Shown: piece by piece, positions 33,348 to 43,389 of the stretch
How positions within the stretch are numbered: position 1 is the stretch's first letter
Layout: every line of letters begins with the position of its first letter
Origin: DASQFQ01 sp963811595
Lineage (GTDB): Bacteria > Actinomycetota > Thermoleophilia > Solirubrobacterales > Solirubrobacteraceae
Assembly (NCBI GenBank): GCA_963811595.1
Contig: CAWERW010000013.1
Coordinates: 124,001 to 188,000 of the forward strand
Reading direction: 5' to 3'
Length of the DNA stretch: 64,000 bases
The notes under the pieces: generated by a model
What the model was told of the DNA's origin: nothing
What the model saw: the letters and a program-made list of their open reading frames with translations, nothing else
Database searches by the model: none
Made by a program: the position numbers and the translations under genes

Positions 33348-34970
33348 ATGCGCCGGAGCCTGACCCTGCTGCTCGCCGTTGCGGCCGCGCTGGCGGCCGC
33401 CGCTCCGGCATCCGCCGGCACCTACGAGGTGCGCACGTGCCAGACCGGCTACGGGCACTACCTCAACAAGGCCTGGGGCTTCACCGTCCCGAGCACCAAC
33501 TGGGGGACCGAGCAGACCTGCCCCGCCGACCGCCAGCAGCTCGTGGCGCTGATGCTCGGCAACACCTCCACGCCGCCGTACCAGAAGGCGGCGATGACGT
33601 TGCGCGCCCCGGCCGGCGCCACGATCCGCGACTTCACGATCAACCGGCAGGTCTACTACTACAACCCGATCATCGACGGCTCGGGCACCGCGCCGCCGTA
33701 CATCCTCTACTCGTGGGACGGGCTGGCCTACGCGGGCGCCGGGGAGTACGACGCCGCCACCCGCGACGCGATCAACGCCACCGGCCACTGGTACGGCTAT
33801 CCGAGCGGCGCCGCCGACACCACGGCGCAGGTGCTCACGCGGGCAAGCTTCGGCCGCCTCAACGGCGCGGCCGACGCGACCTCGCTGACGATCGAGGTCG
33901 GCTGCTGGGCGACGCCCTGCTCGCTGCGCAGCGACGGCAACGTGTGGACCGCGCTCTACGGCGCCCGCGTCACGATCTCCGACGAGACGAAGCCGGCCGT
34001 GCGGCTGGCGAGCGGCGAAGGCCTGCTCGCCCCCGGCTCGCGCGGCGGTGACGAGGGGATCCGCGTCAGCGGCGAGGACAACGTCGGCATCCGCAAGATG
34101 GAGCTGATCGACCTCACCGACCCGGCCAACTCGCGGATCGTCGGCCGCCGCGACGTCGCCTGCGACTTCGCCCATCCCGCGCCGTGCGACAACCTCCGGG
34201 GCGCCACCCTGGCCCCGAGCGAGCGGCTGCCCTCCGGCACGCGGACGCTCGCCGTCCGCGTCACCGACACCGCCGGCAACGCGACGACGACCGCGCCGTT
34301 CGGCACGCTCGTCGGCGGCCCGCTGAACGGCACGAACGCGAGCGCCACCGGGACCCTGCGCACGGTCTTCACGAGGGGCGGCAAGACGCGGCGCACGGTC
34401 AAGGCGGGCGGCCAGCCGGCGGTCTCGGTCAGCCTCCGCGACACCGCCGGGCGGCCGATCGGCGGCGCGCGCGTGCAGCTGCGCGCCAAGCCGCTGCGCA
34501 CCGGCGCGCGCTTCCGCAGCGCCGGCGAGCTGCGCACGGACGCCAACGGGCGCGCCCGGTACCTGTTCCCGCGCGGCAGCTCCCGCGAGCTGCGCTTCGA
34601 GTACCGCACGCGCGTCGACGACCCGTCGCCCGCGCTGCGTTCGCGGGTGCGCCTCGGCGTCCGGCCGCGCGTGACGCTGAGCGTGCGCCCGCGCCGCGTC
34701 GGCCTCGGCGGCACGATCCGCCTGCGCGGCCGGGTCCGCAGCCGCCCACGGCCGCGCCCGGGCAAGGTCGTCGTGCTGCAGGCGTTCGACCGCGGCGCCT
34801 GGCGCCCGCTCGCCACCACCCGCTCGGGCAAGGGCGGGCGCTTCTCCCGCCGCTACACGTTCACGCGCGCCTCCGGGCGCACGTTCCGCTTCCGCGCCCG
34901 GCTCCCGCGCGAGGGCGCCTACCCGTACTCGACGGGCAACTCGCGCACCGTCCGCGTGCGCGTCGGCTAG
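33348..34970 (+). CDS. Large exported protein with Ig-like arginine-rich tail
   Basis: 540 aa. Signal peptide 1-23 (RRSLTLLLAVAAALAAAAPASA). The region 24-215 is a cysteine-containing beta-rich domain (EVRTCQTGYGHY, CPADRQQ, VGCWATPCSLRS) with no family I recognise. Residues 225-310 look like a bacterial Ig/HYR-type domain (VRVTDTAGNATT). The rest has two basic carboxypeptidase-regulatory-like domains (VSLRDTAGRPIGGARVQL and VSLGGTIRL-type strands) ending in VRVRVG. Probably an abundant secreted or surface protein. It starts 12 bp after the phosphatase gene. Confidence 0.72.
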   Translation: MRRSLTLLLAVAAALAAAAPASAGTYEVRTCQTGYGHYLNKAWGFTVPSTNWGTEQTCPADRQQLVALMLGNTSTPPYQKAAMTLRAPAGATIRDFTINRQVYYYNPIIDGSGTAPPYILYSWDGLAYAGAGEYDAATRDAINATGHWYGYPSGAADTTAQVLTRASFGRLNGAADATSLTIEVGCWATPCSLRSDGNVWTALYGARVTISDETKPAVRLASGEGLLAPGSRGGDEGIRVSGEDNVGIRKMELIDLTDPANSRIVGRRDVACDFAHPAPCDNLRGATLAPSERLPSGTRTLAVRVTDTAGNATTTAPFGTLVGGPLNGTNASATGTLRTVFTRGGKTRRTVKAGGQPAVSVSLRDTAGRPIGGARVQLRAKPLRTGARFRSAGELRTDANGRARYLFPRGSSRELRFEYRTRVDDPSPALRSRVRLGVRPRVTLSVRPRRVGLGGTIRLRGRVRSRPRPRPGKVVVLQAFDRGAWRPLATTRSGKGGRFSRRYTFTRASGRTFRFRARLPREGAYPYSTGNSRTVRVRVG

Positions 34971-35155
34971 CGGCCGGGGTCGCGGTCGACCGCCTCGAGG
35001 CGGGCGGCGCGGATCCACGGGTTCTCGGGCGCCTCGGCGGGCGCCGGCGGCGGCGCGGTGTCGCGCAGGAACTGCTCGATCGCGGCCATGACGGCGGCGG
35101 CCTCCTCGGGCGAGGCGGTCGACCCGTGCAGCTCGAGGCGCGGGCGGCGGTTCAT
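34967..35155 (-). CDS. Acyl-CoA carboxylase epsilon subunit
   Basis: 62 aa, the size of actinobacterial AccE/PccE subunits. It has the helix with acidic and small residues (ASPEEAAAVMAAIEQFLRDT), a Pro/Ala linker and the C-terminal NPWIRAARLEAV, corresponding to the family's W-x-R-x-(S/A)R pattern. Epsilon subunits dock onto the alpha/beta carboxylase complex and are specific to actinobacteria. The ATG overlaps the PhoD stop (ATGA). Separation from the beta gene by two other genes is unusual. Confidence 0.75.
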   Translation of the reverse strand: MNRRPRLELHGSTASPEEAAAVMAAIEQFLRDTAPPPAPAEAPENPWIRAARLEAVDRDPGR

Positions 35156-36690
35156 ACGCCGGCCCGCCCCTTGCGCACCGTGTAGGTCTTCGACGACGCC
35201 ATCGCGGTCGAGCGTCGGCGCACGGTCCGCAGCTTGCGGAACGTCGCCTTGAACGACGACTTCGACGCCTCGCAGACCACGTAGCCGTGGTGCAGGTAGT
35301 CGAGCTCGGCGTACCACGGGTTTGCGGCGCGGCGGCGGGCGAGCTCCTCGGCGGGCATCTGCGGCGCGTCGGGCGTGCCCCAGCCGGGGCTGCGGACGAT
35401 CGCGTTGACCTCCGGCTCCGTGGCGCTCGAGATCGAGCCGCCGACGAACTCGCTCGCCACCGTCTTGCCCGCCGCGGTCTGGACGTCGCCGGCGATGAAC
35501 GCGTGGTAGTCGCCGGTGACGAACACGACGTCCTCGACCCCGTCGATCGTCTGCAGCAGCGCCTCGCGCTCGACCGGGTAGCCCTGCCACGCGTCGAACC
35601 CGTCGAAGGTCGCCTCGTCGAGCTTGATCGGCATCATCACGACCTCGTTGGCGATCACCTTCCAGGTCGCCTTCGAGCGCCGGATGCCGCCGCGCGCGAA
35701 CGCGAGCTGCTGGGCGCCGAGCAGGTCGCGCGGCGCTCCCAGCTCGGGTCCGCCCGGGCCGCGGACGTTGCGGAACGGCTGGGCGTCGCGGTACTGGCGC
35801 TCGTCGAGCACGAACAGGTCGACGAGCCGGCCGAAGCTCGCCGAGTGGTAGAGCCGGCGGCCGCCGCGGCGCGCGGGGAACGTCGGCATCTGCTCGAAGA
35901 AGACGTCGAACCCGGTGTTGCGGCGGGCGACCGAGTAGGGGTCGCCGGTCACGGCGCCGCCCGCGGGGTCGCCGCCGGCGAAGTCGTTCTGGACCTCGTG
36001 GTCGTCCCAGATCGAGATCATCGGGAAGCGCGCGTGCATCTTGCGCAGGGAGGCGTCCTCGCGGTAGCGCTTGTAGCGGTCGCGGTACTCGTCCTTCGTG
36101 ATCGCGCTGAAGCCGCGCGAGAGCACGAACTTCGGGTCGCGGACGCCGAGCGGCGGGGCCAGCGAGAGGTCGGCGTAGATGTAGTCGCCGAGGTTGATGA
36201 CGAAGTCGACGTCCTCGCGCGCGAGCGCCTCGTGGGCGTTGAAGTAGCCGAACGAGTACTCCTGGCAGGAGAAGAAGGCGAAGCGCACCTTCTCGCGCGA
36301 GTCGCGCGGCGGCGCGGTCTGGAAGCGCCCGACCGGCGAGTCCTCGCCGCGTGTCTCGAAGCGGTAGTAGTAGCGCTCGTGCGGCTTGAGGCCGCTGATG
36401 CGCGCCTTGACCGTGTGGTCGCCGGACGACTTCGCCGTCAGCGTCTTGCGGGCGACGATCTTGTCGAAGCCGCGGTCGCGCGCGACCTCGAGGCGCACGC
36501 CGCCCGTGCCGCCGACGCCGTCGACGCGCGTCCACAGCGTGATCCCGGACGCCGACGGGTCGCCGGAGAGGACGCCGCTGGAGAACTTGCCGCCGCGCAG
36601 GAGCTTGGGGGCCGCGAGCGCGTCAGGAGCGAGGACGAGCGCCGCGCCCGCGGCGCCCGTGCGCGCGAGGAAGCGGCGCCGGGAGAGCAC
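35152..36690 (-). CDS. PhoD-like alkaline phosphatase/phosphodiesterase
   Basis: 512 aa, exported by Tat: SRRRFLARTGAAGAALVLA at the N terminus. PhoD N domain (about 35-125, GVLSGDPSASGITLWTRV). The catalytic domain has FFSCQEYSFGYFNAHEAL, NLGDYIYAD, IWDDHEVQNDF and the metal-binding VTGDYHAFIAGD. The family is Ca2+/Fe3+-dependent and takes phosphate from esters or teichoic acids. No phosphate-regulon genes are adjacent. It sits between a small unknown gene and the epsilon subunit, in the same direction as the carboxylase beta gene. Confidence 0.93.
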   Translation of the reverse strand: MLSRRRFLARTGAAGAALVLAPDALAAPKLLRGGKFSSGVLSGDPSASGITLWTRVDGVGGTGGVRLEVARDRGFDKIVARKTLTAKSSGDHTVKARISGLKPHERYYYRFETRGEDSPVGRFQTAPPRDSREKVRFAFFSCQEYSFGYFNAHEALAREDVDFVINLGDYIYADLSLAPPLGVRDPKFVLSRGFSAITKDEYRDRYKRYREDASLRKMHARFPMISIWDDHEVQNDFAGGDPAGGAVTGDPYSVARRNTGFDVFFEQMPTFPARRGGRRLYHSASFGRLVDLFVLDERQYRDAQPFRNVRGPGGPELGAPRDLLGAQQLAFARGGIRRSKATWKVIANEVVMMPIKLDEATFDGFDAWQGYPVEREALLQTIDGVEDVVFVTGDYHAFIAGDVQTAAGKTVASEFVGGSISSATEPEVNAIVRSPGWGTPDAPQMPAEELARRRAANPWYAELDYLHHGYVVCEASKSSFKATFRKLRTVRRRSTAMASSKTYTVRKGRAGV

Positions 36691-36700
36691 GAGGGCGAGC

Positions 36701-37057
36701 CTAACCGAACCAGAGCTCGGCGCGGGCGGTTGCCATCTCGTCGAGGCGATCGACCGTGGCGCGGTCGGCGGCGGCGCGGCGGATGGCGCCGAGGTTCGCG
36801 CGGACCCACTCCACCTGCGCGTCGAGCGCCATCGGGTCGGTCGGGTCGGTGCCCTCGAGCGCGGCGCGCCAGAGGTCGGGGTCGAAGCCGTCGATCTGGA
36901 TCGTCCAGATGCTGCGGTCGAGCACCAGCTGCACGTGCACGTCGCCGGTCAGGTCGAGCACGCGGTTGCCGAAGTTCTCGTGGTCCGGTCCAAGCTCGCT
37001 GCGCGCGAAGCCCTCCGCCTCGAGCTGCTGGGCGAGCGCGGTGAGCGGATCGGTCAT
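36701..37057 (-). CDS. Conserved-looking hypothetical, cytoplasmic
   Basis: 118 aa, acidic. An N-terminal helix (LTALAQQLEAEGFARSEL), a beta strand pair (VLDLTGDVHVQLVLDRSIWTIQIDG) and a long C-terminal helical part (LDAQVEWVRANLGAIRRA) ending ARAELWFG. No family recognised. It lies 8 bp after the carboxylase beta gene and 10 bp before phoD, so it is within their transcript. A regulatory or assembly role for the carboxylase is only a guess from position. Confidence 0.68.
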   Translation of the reverse strand: MTDPLTALAQQLEAEGFARSELGPDHENFGNRVLDLTGDVHVQLVLDRSIWTIQIDGFDPDLWRAALEGTDPTDPMALDAQVEWVRANLGAIRRAAADRATVDRLDEMATARAELWFG

Positions 37058-37065
37058 GGCGGCCC

Positions 37066-38634
<1,569 letters not shown>

Positions 38635-38695
38635 TCGTGCGCCGATCCTAGTGACCGGCGCATCTGCCGTTCGCTTGCGGCAAGGTTCCGGTGCA

Positions 38696-40774
38696 ATGCG
38701 TGCCGCGATCTTCATCGCCCTGCTCGCGGCCTCGGCGCTCGCCGCCGCGCCGGCCGCCGCCCATGTGCCGCGCACGGGCCTCGAGCCCCCGTTCGGCCAG
38801 CTCTCCGCGCCCGGGGCCGCCGCCGTCGACCTGCCACCGGCGCGCGCCGCCCAGGCCCAGGAGCCGCCGCTCGTCCCCGTCCCGCGCCCGGACTGCGGGC
38901 CCGGCTCGCGCCGCGAGACCGGCATCCAGGGCCGCGTGCCCGCCGGCGCGACGGCGGGCTTCGACTGCAACATGACGCTCGTCGGCCGGCACGGCTCCTC
39001 CGGCGGCTACAAGGCGCTGCGCTTCACCGACAAGGCGGGGCGCGAGTGCGCGTACTACGACACGACCCTGCTGTTCCCGAGCAACGTGCAGACGCTCTCC
39101 GAGCGCCCGACCGGCGTCGCCGTGCTCGACATGAGCAACCCCGCCAAGCCGGTGCAGACCGCGTCGCTCTCCACCCCCGCGATGCAGACCCCGCACGAGT
39201 CGCTGGTGCTCAGCGAGAAGCGCGGCCTGCTGGCCGCGGTGACCGGCAACCCGGTCGTCTATCCCGGCATCGTCGACGTCTACGACCTCAACGAGGACTG
39301 CCGCACCCCGGTGCTGCAGAGCAGCGCGCCGGTCGGCATCTTCGGCCACGAGAGCGGCTTCTCGCCGGACGGCAACACGTTCTACGCCACCTCGCTGTCC
39401 ACGGGTCACGTCACGGCCGTCGACCTCTCGAACCCGAAGCTGCCGCGCACGCTGGCCGTCGGCTTCTACCCCTCCCACGGGATGATGGTCTCCGACGACG
39501 GGAACCGCGGCTACCTCGCGGCCACGTCGGGCCTGATCATCGTCGACCTGAGCGAGATCCAGGCGCGCAAGCCGAGCCCGCAGATGCGCGAGATCAGCCG
39601 GCTCGACTGGCCGTCGCGGACGATCCCGCAGGTCGCGACGCCGGTCACGATCCGCGGCAGGCCGTACCTGGTGGAGATCGACGAGTTCTCCTCCGCGGCG
39701 AACGACGACAGCGTCGCCGCCAACGGGCCGAAGGTCGGCGCGGCGCGGATCATCGACATCGCCGACGAGACGAAGCCGAAGGTGGTCTCCAACATCCGCC
39801 TCGCGGTCCACCAGCCCGAGAACCGCGACGCGATCGCGAACGACCCGGGTGCGAGCAGCGCGCTGCAGGGCTACGCCGGTCACTACTGCAACGTCCCGCA
39901 GCGGGTCGAGCCGGGGATCCTCGCGTGCTCGATGATCGCGTCGGGCCTGCGCGTGTTCGACATCCGCGACCCGGCGAAGCCGAAGGAGATGGCCTACTTC
40001 GTCGCGCCCAACGAGCGCAGCAGCACGGCCGGGCCGCCGAGCAACTACGCGATGTCCAGCCCGTCGTTCGCGCCCGAGCGCAGCGAGGTCTGGTACTCGG
40101 ACGGCAACAGCGGCTTCTACAACCTCAAGCTCGCGGGCTGGCCGTTCGCAGGATCGTCCGGCGTGGCGACCGGCGACTGCACCGGGGACGCCGGCTTCCG
40201 CTCCGTCTCCGCCCGCCCGGCCGGCGGTCGCGTGCGGCTCGGCTTCACCCGCCGGCTCGACCTGCCCGTGCGGATCGACGTCTTCCAGGTGTCGCGCGGT
40301 CGCCGCGTGGTGCGGGAGCGGCGCGTGGCGCGGTTCACGCGCCCCGCCACCTTCCGCCGCCGCGTGCCCGACGGGTACTACTTCGTGCGCTTCACCATGC
40401 GCCGCGGCGGCGAGCGGGTGGACGTCCGGCGCGTCGTCCTGCGGCGCAGCGGCGGCCGGTTCGCGATCGCCAAGCGCCACTACCGGCGCGGCAGCTGCGA
40501 GCTGCTGCGCTCGTTCAAGCTCGCGCGCCCGGTGTTCGGCGGGCGCTCGCGCACGCCGCTGCGGGTCGCCTACCGGCTCACGCGCCCCGCGCGGGTGACG
40601 CTCACCGTCACCCGCGGCTCGCGGGTCGTCCTGCGGCGGACCGCGCGGCGCGCGGCCGGGCGCACCTACCGGCTGGCGCTCGCCCCGCCCGCCCGCGGGT
40701 CGTACCGGGTGCGCCTGACGGCCGAGGGCGGCGGGCTGCGGGCCCGCTCCACCCTGACCGCGCGCCGGCTCTAG
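38696..40774 (+). CDS. Exported LVIVD-repeat beta-propeller protein
   Basis: 692 aa. Signal peptide (MRAAIFIALLAASALAAAPAAA), then a propeller of LVIVD-type repeats from about 90 to 480: VAVLDMSNPAKP, VDVYDLNEDCR, VTAVDLSNPKLPRTL, LIIVDLSEIQ, ARIIDIADETKPK, LRVFDIRDPAKP. The C-terminal 200 residues are a basic beta-sandwich pair like the tails of other secreted proteins here (FTRPATFRRRVPDGYYFVRF). LVIVD proteins are surface or extracellular proteins of unknown function. Transcribed away from the carboxylase beta gene; the two starts are 61 bp apart. Confidence 0.83.
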   Translation: MRAAIFIALLAASALAAAPAAAHVPRTGLEPPFGQLSAPGAAAVDLPPARAAQAQEPPLVPVPRPDCGPGSRRETGIQGRVPAGATAGFDCNMTLVGRHGSSGGYKALRFTDKAGRECAYYDTTLLFPSNVQTLSERPTGVAVLDMSNPAKPVQTASLSTPAMQTPHESLVLSEKRGLLAAVTGNPVVYPGIVDVYDLNEDCRTPVLQSSAPVGIFGHESGFSPDGNTFYATSLSTGHVTAVDLSNPKLPRTLAVGFYPSHGMMVSDDGNRGYLAATSGLIIVDLSEIQARKPSPQMREISRLDWPSRTIPQVATPVTIRGRPYLVEIDEFSSAANDDSVAANGPKVGAARIIDIADETKPKVVSNIRLAVHQPENRDAIANDPGASSALQGYAGHYCNVPQRVEPGILACSMIASGLRVFDIRDPAKPKEMAYFVAPNERSSTAGPPSNYAMSSPSFAPERSEVWYSDGNSGFYNLKLAGWPFAGSSGVATGDCTGDAGFRSVSARPAGGRVRLGFTRRLDLPVRIDVFQVSRGRRVVRERRVARFTRPATFRRRVPDGYYFVRFTMRRGGERVDVRRVVLRRSGGRFAIAKRHYRRGSCELLRSFKLARPVFGGRSRTPLRVAYRLTRPARVTLTVTRGSRVVLRRTARRAAGRTYRLALAPPARGSYRVRLTAEGGGLRARSTLTARRL

Positions 40775-41214
40775 GTCCCGGCGCTGCCGCCCAGGCGCTC
40801 CGCCAGCGCGGTCTCGTAGCGCGCCGCCGTCTTGCGCAGCTGCCCGCCCGAGAAGGGCTCGACCAGCTTCAGGAAGCCGTGCATCTCGATCGCGACCTCG
40901 GTGTCGACGCGGGTCCCGTCGCCGTCCGGCTCGAGCTTCCACACGCCGGAGACGGTCACCGGGCCATCGAGGGTGCGGAACGCGAGGCGCCGGTGCGGCT
41001 CGGCCTCCGTGACCTCGACGTCGCTCGTCACCTGCTTGCGGCCCTGCTGGACGAGCTGGCGGTAGTGGCTGCCGACCACGCCGGGCTCCCCGGACGTCAG
41101 CTCGGAGGAGATGACGTCGAAGCGCCACTCGGCCTGGTTGTTGAAGTCGGCCAGGTAGGCGTAGACGTCCTCGGGGCTGCGTGGCGTGGTGACACGGGTC
41201 TCGACCTGCTTCAT
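40771..41214 (-). CDS. SRPBCC (START-like) family protein
   Basis: 147 aa with the helix-grip pattern: strand VETRVTTPRSPEDVYAYLADFNN, AEWRFDVISSELTSG, the loop GSHYRQLV, strands RRLAFRTLDGPVTVSGVWKLEP and a long final helix (LKLVEPFSGGQLRKTAARYETAL). Such proteins bind hydrophobic ligands in a deep cavity or act as cyclases. The ATG overlaps the stop of the 29-residue-repeat gene (ATGA), so the pair is translationally coupled, and it converges with the LVIVD gene with a 4-bp overlap. Confidence 0.87.
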   Translation of the reverse strand: MKQVETRVTTPRSPEDVYAYLADFNNQAEWRFDVISSELTSGEPGVVGSHYRQLVQQGRKQVTSDVEVTEAEPHRRLAFRTLDGPVTVSGVWKLEPDGDGTRVDTEVAIEMHGFLKLVEPFSGGQLRKTAARYETALAERLGGSAGT

Positions 41215-41540
41215 GTGGCCTCCAATACGTCGCGGACGAACGACTCGCGGACCTTGTCGGTCTGGCGCAGCATCCAGATGCTCTGGCGCGGGAGCGGGTC
41301 CTGGCCGCGCAGGACCTCCTTGATGAAGGACTCGCGCACCGCCTTGGGCTGGCGGAGCATCCAGATCTCCTGGCGCGCCTCGGCGTCGGGGCGCCCGAAG
41401 ACCTCGTCGGCGAACGAGCGCCGGACCTCGCGGGGTTGCCGCAGCATCCAGCGCTGCTCCGGATCAGCGGCCGCGTAGGCGGCGGTGCGGGCGACCGCGG
41501 CGGGCGCGGTCAGGATCGCGCGTTCGGTCTCGGACGGCAC
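41211..41540 (-). CDS. Small protein of exact 29-residue WMLRQ repeats, unknown function
   Basis: 109 aa. After a helical start (about 1-30) the motif WMLRQPxxVRxSFxxEV occurs three times, with tryptophans at 31, 60 and 89, so the period is exactly 29 residues (87 bp). Units are 31-59, 60-88 and a partial 89-109. Within units, WMLRQ, VR and SF with an acidic/valine end are kept, while the linking part (about 12 residues, GRPDAEARQEI and RGQDPLPRQSI) varies. Each unit probably forms an amphipathic helix pair. No family recognised. Coupled by ATGA to an SRPBCC gene. The start could also lie slightly downstream. Confidence 0.68.
   Translation of the reverse strand: MPSETERAILTAPAAVARTAAYAAADPEQRWMLRQPREVRRSFADEVFGRPDAEARQEIWMLRQPKAVRESFIKEVLRGQDPLPRQSIWMLRQTDKVRESFVRDVLEAT
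41214..41450 (-). repeat. 87-bp coding tandem repeat (2.7 copies)
   Basis: Units at 41364-41450, 41277-41363 and the partial 41214-41276 encode the WMLRQ repeats. The protein level is better kept than the DNA level, which points to an old duplication under selection. Confidence 0.7.
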
Positions 41541-41629
41541 GGGCCGCCCAGGTTAGGAGGTCGTCGAAGAACAGGCGGTGCGTCCGGGGCGCCCGAGCCG
41601 TGGATGCCGGGCGCCGCACGATGGTGAAG

Positions 41630-41648
41630 CCCATAGTGGGGTTATGGG
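41630..41648. promoter_or_regulatory. Small inverted repeat CCCATA-N7-TATGGG
   Basis: Perfect 6-bp arms (41630-41635, 41643-41648) in the 183-bp gap between the repeat-protein gene and the Pro/Glu-rich gene. It may be an operator for the minus-strand pair 41540-40771 or part of a terminator. Nothing else is supported in this gap. Confidence 0.4.
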
Positions 41649-41723
41649 CGAGCCATCGGGTGGTGATCCGGCGCCGCGGATCGGCCGCATCCGGGCGTGC
41701 CGACTTCTTTGACGGCCTTCTGA

Positions 41724-42362
41724 TTAGGAGCGGCTGAAGGGCCGGTGATGCGCTGCGCCGAGCGTGTCGAGCACGCCGTTGAGCACGGCGTGGGCGTCCT
41801 CGGGCGCGAGCGGCTCGGGCTCGGGCTCCTCGGCGACCGGAGGCTCGGGGACCTCCCACTCGATCGTGCCGAACGGCGTCTCGGGCTCCGGCTCGGGCTC
41901 GGGCTCGACGGCGACGGGCTCCTCCACCACCGGCTCGGGCTCCGGCGCGGGCGCGGGCTCGGGCTTGCGGCGGCCGAACAGCCGCGCCCAGAAGCCGCGC
42001 TTCAGCGGCTCGGGCTCCGGCTCCGGCTCCACGGCGACCGGCTCCGGTTCGGGCTCCGGCTCGGCGACGGGCGCTTCCTCCGCGACCGCCACCGGCTCCT
42101 CCACCTCGGGCTCGGGGTCCGCGGCGGGCTCCGGCGTATCCACCGTGAGCACCACGCGCGTCCCCCACCCCGAGGGCTCGAGTCGCACGGTGCCGCTCGC
42201 GCGGTCCGCCTCCCATTCGACTCGGGACTCGGGGTCCACCTTCGTGATCCGGATCTCCCCGAACTCGCCCAGATGGCGGGCCAGAGCGCCGATGTCGGAC
42301 AGCTCGGCCCACAGCTCGGGGGGCGACTTGACGAGGGTGCGGGAAGCCTGAAGCGAACTCAT
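41724..42362 (-). CDS. SRPBCC-like domain plus Pro-Glu repeats and amphipathic basic segment
   Basis: 212 aa. Residues 1-74 resemble the core strands of an SRPBCC protein (TLVKSPPELWAELSDIGALA, then IRITKVDPESRVEWEAD and TRVVLTVDTP). From about 78 to 185 the sequence is low-complexity Pro/Glu/Ala/Val (EPEPEPEPVA-like blocks at 101-119, 139-161, 177-184). This is interrupted at 120-133 by the basic aromatic segment LKRGFWARLFGRRK, of the kind that inserts in membranes. A short helical end (APEDAHAVLNGVLDTLG) follows. The ATG 42362 and the plus-strand winged-helix start lie almost on top of each other. Function unknown. Confidence 0.65.
   Translation of the reverse strand: MSSLQASRTLVKSPPELWAELSDIGALARHLGEFGEIRITKVDPESRVEWEADRASGTVRLEPSGWGTRVVLTVDTPEPAADPEPEVEEPVAVAEEAPVAEPEPEPEPVAVEPEPEPEPLKRGFWARLFGRRKPEPAPAPEPEPVVEEPVAVEPEPEPEPETPFGTIEWEVPEPPVAEEPEPEPLAPEDAHAVLNGVLDTLGAAHHRPFSRS
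41812..42138. repeat. Hexanucleotide-rich Pro-Glu coding region
   Basis: Imperfect GAGCCG/GAGCCC-type hexamers (GGCTCGGGCTCC on the plus strand) occur in three blocks, coding the Pro-Glu runs. Such DNA is prone to slippage, so length may differ between strains. Confidence 0.6.
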
Positions 42363-42378
42363 GAGGGATCGTTTCGCC

Positions 42379-43389
42379 ATGGCTCGGACCCTTCCTCCCG
42401 ACGACGCGAGGGGGTTGCTCGCGGCAGGGCAGCGGATCGCCGGAGCACCGCCATCCAGCGTGTCCGACACGGTGCGGGCGGTCGCGGCCTTGCAGGCGCA
42501 GGACGCGGCGGCGGCCGCGCTCGGCATCCGCGCGCGCCGCCCCGGCAGCACGCTCGCCGACGTCGCGCACGCCCGCTTCGAGGAGCGCTCGGTGGCGCGC
42601 ACGTGGGTCATGCGCGGCACGCTGCACCTGGTCCCGGCCGAGGACGCGCGCTGGATGGTGGCGCTGCTGGGCCCGATCGGCCTGCGCAAGAGCGCGCGGC
42701 GGATCGCCGAGCTCGGCGTCGCGGATGCCCGTCCGGCGATCCGGGCGGCGCTGGCGGACGGGCCGCTCACGCGGCGCGAGCTCGCGGACGCCGTGCGGTC
42801 CCGCGGCGTCTCCATGGCCGACCACCCGCAGGTGCCCGCCTGGCTCACGGGCGTCGCCGCGCTGCAGGGGGAGATCATCGAAGGGCCGGACAAGCGGTTC
42901 GTCCTGCTGGACGACTGGCTCCCGCCCTCCTCCGCGGCGCCCTCGGACCCCGTCGTCGAGCTCGCCCGCCGCCACGCCCACGCCCACCCGCCCGCGGGCC
43001 CGGAGGACTTCGCGGCCTGGTCGGGCCTCGGGCTCCGCGAGGCCCGCCGCGCCTACGCCGAGCTCGACCTCGAGGAGGTCGAGGTGCTCGGCCGCACCGC
43101 CTACCTGCCGCGCGGGCTCGAGCCGGCGCCGCCGCACGTCCGCCTGCTGCCGATGTTCGACTCGATCCTGCTCGGCCACCGCGACCGCTCGCTGATCGTG
43201 GACCCGGAGCACGCGAGCGCGGTCATGCCGGGCGGGGGGATCCTCGCCGCCACGCTGATGGTCGACGGCCGGATCGAGGGCACCTGGAAGCTCGACCGCG
43301 GCCGGCCGAAGGTCACGCCGTTCGGCGCGGCCCGCGGCTACGGCGCTGAGGTCGAGGACGTCGTCAGGTTCCGGGCCAGGGAGCCTTGA
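42379..43389 (+). CDS. Winged-helix (HTH_42/YcaQ-like) DNA-binding domain protein
   Basis: 336 aa, intact. DUF1006/HTH_42 layout: RTLPPDDARGLLAAGQRI, VRAVAALQAQDAAAA, VMRGTLHLVPAEDARWMVALLGP, GPLTRRELADAVRSRGV, EDFAAWSGLGLREARRAYAEL and VRLLPMFDSILLGHRDRSLI, ending GTWKLDRGRPKVTPFG. Relatives such as YcaQ (AlkX) are DNA glycosylases that unhook interstrand crosslinks. Whether this divergent member has that activity is uncertain. ATG 42379 is preferred over one six codons upstream. The broken gene at 3736-4795 is of the same family. Confidence 0.85.
   Translation: MARTLPPDDARGLLAAGQRIAGAPPSSVSDTVRAVAALQAQDAAAAALGIRARRPGSTLADVAHARFEERSVARTWVMRGTLHLVPAEDARWMVALLGPIGLRKSARRIAELGVADARPAIRAALADGPLTRRELADAVRSRGVSMADHPQVPAWLTGVAALQGEIIEGPDKRFVLLDDWLPPSSAAPSDPVVELARRHAHAHPPAGPEDFAAWSGLGLREARRAYAELDLEEVEVLGRTAYLPRGLEPAPPHVRLLPMFDSILLGHRDRSLIVDPEHASAVMPGGGILAATLMVDGRIEGTWKLDRGRPKVTPFGAARGYGAEVEDVVRFRAREP

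Noticed and set aside
41630..41723. Small RNA or tRNA in the 183-bp gap
   Set aside because: Only a 6-bp inverted repeat is found; no tRNA arms and no promoter-terminator pair.
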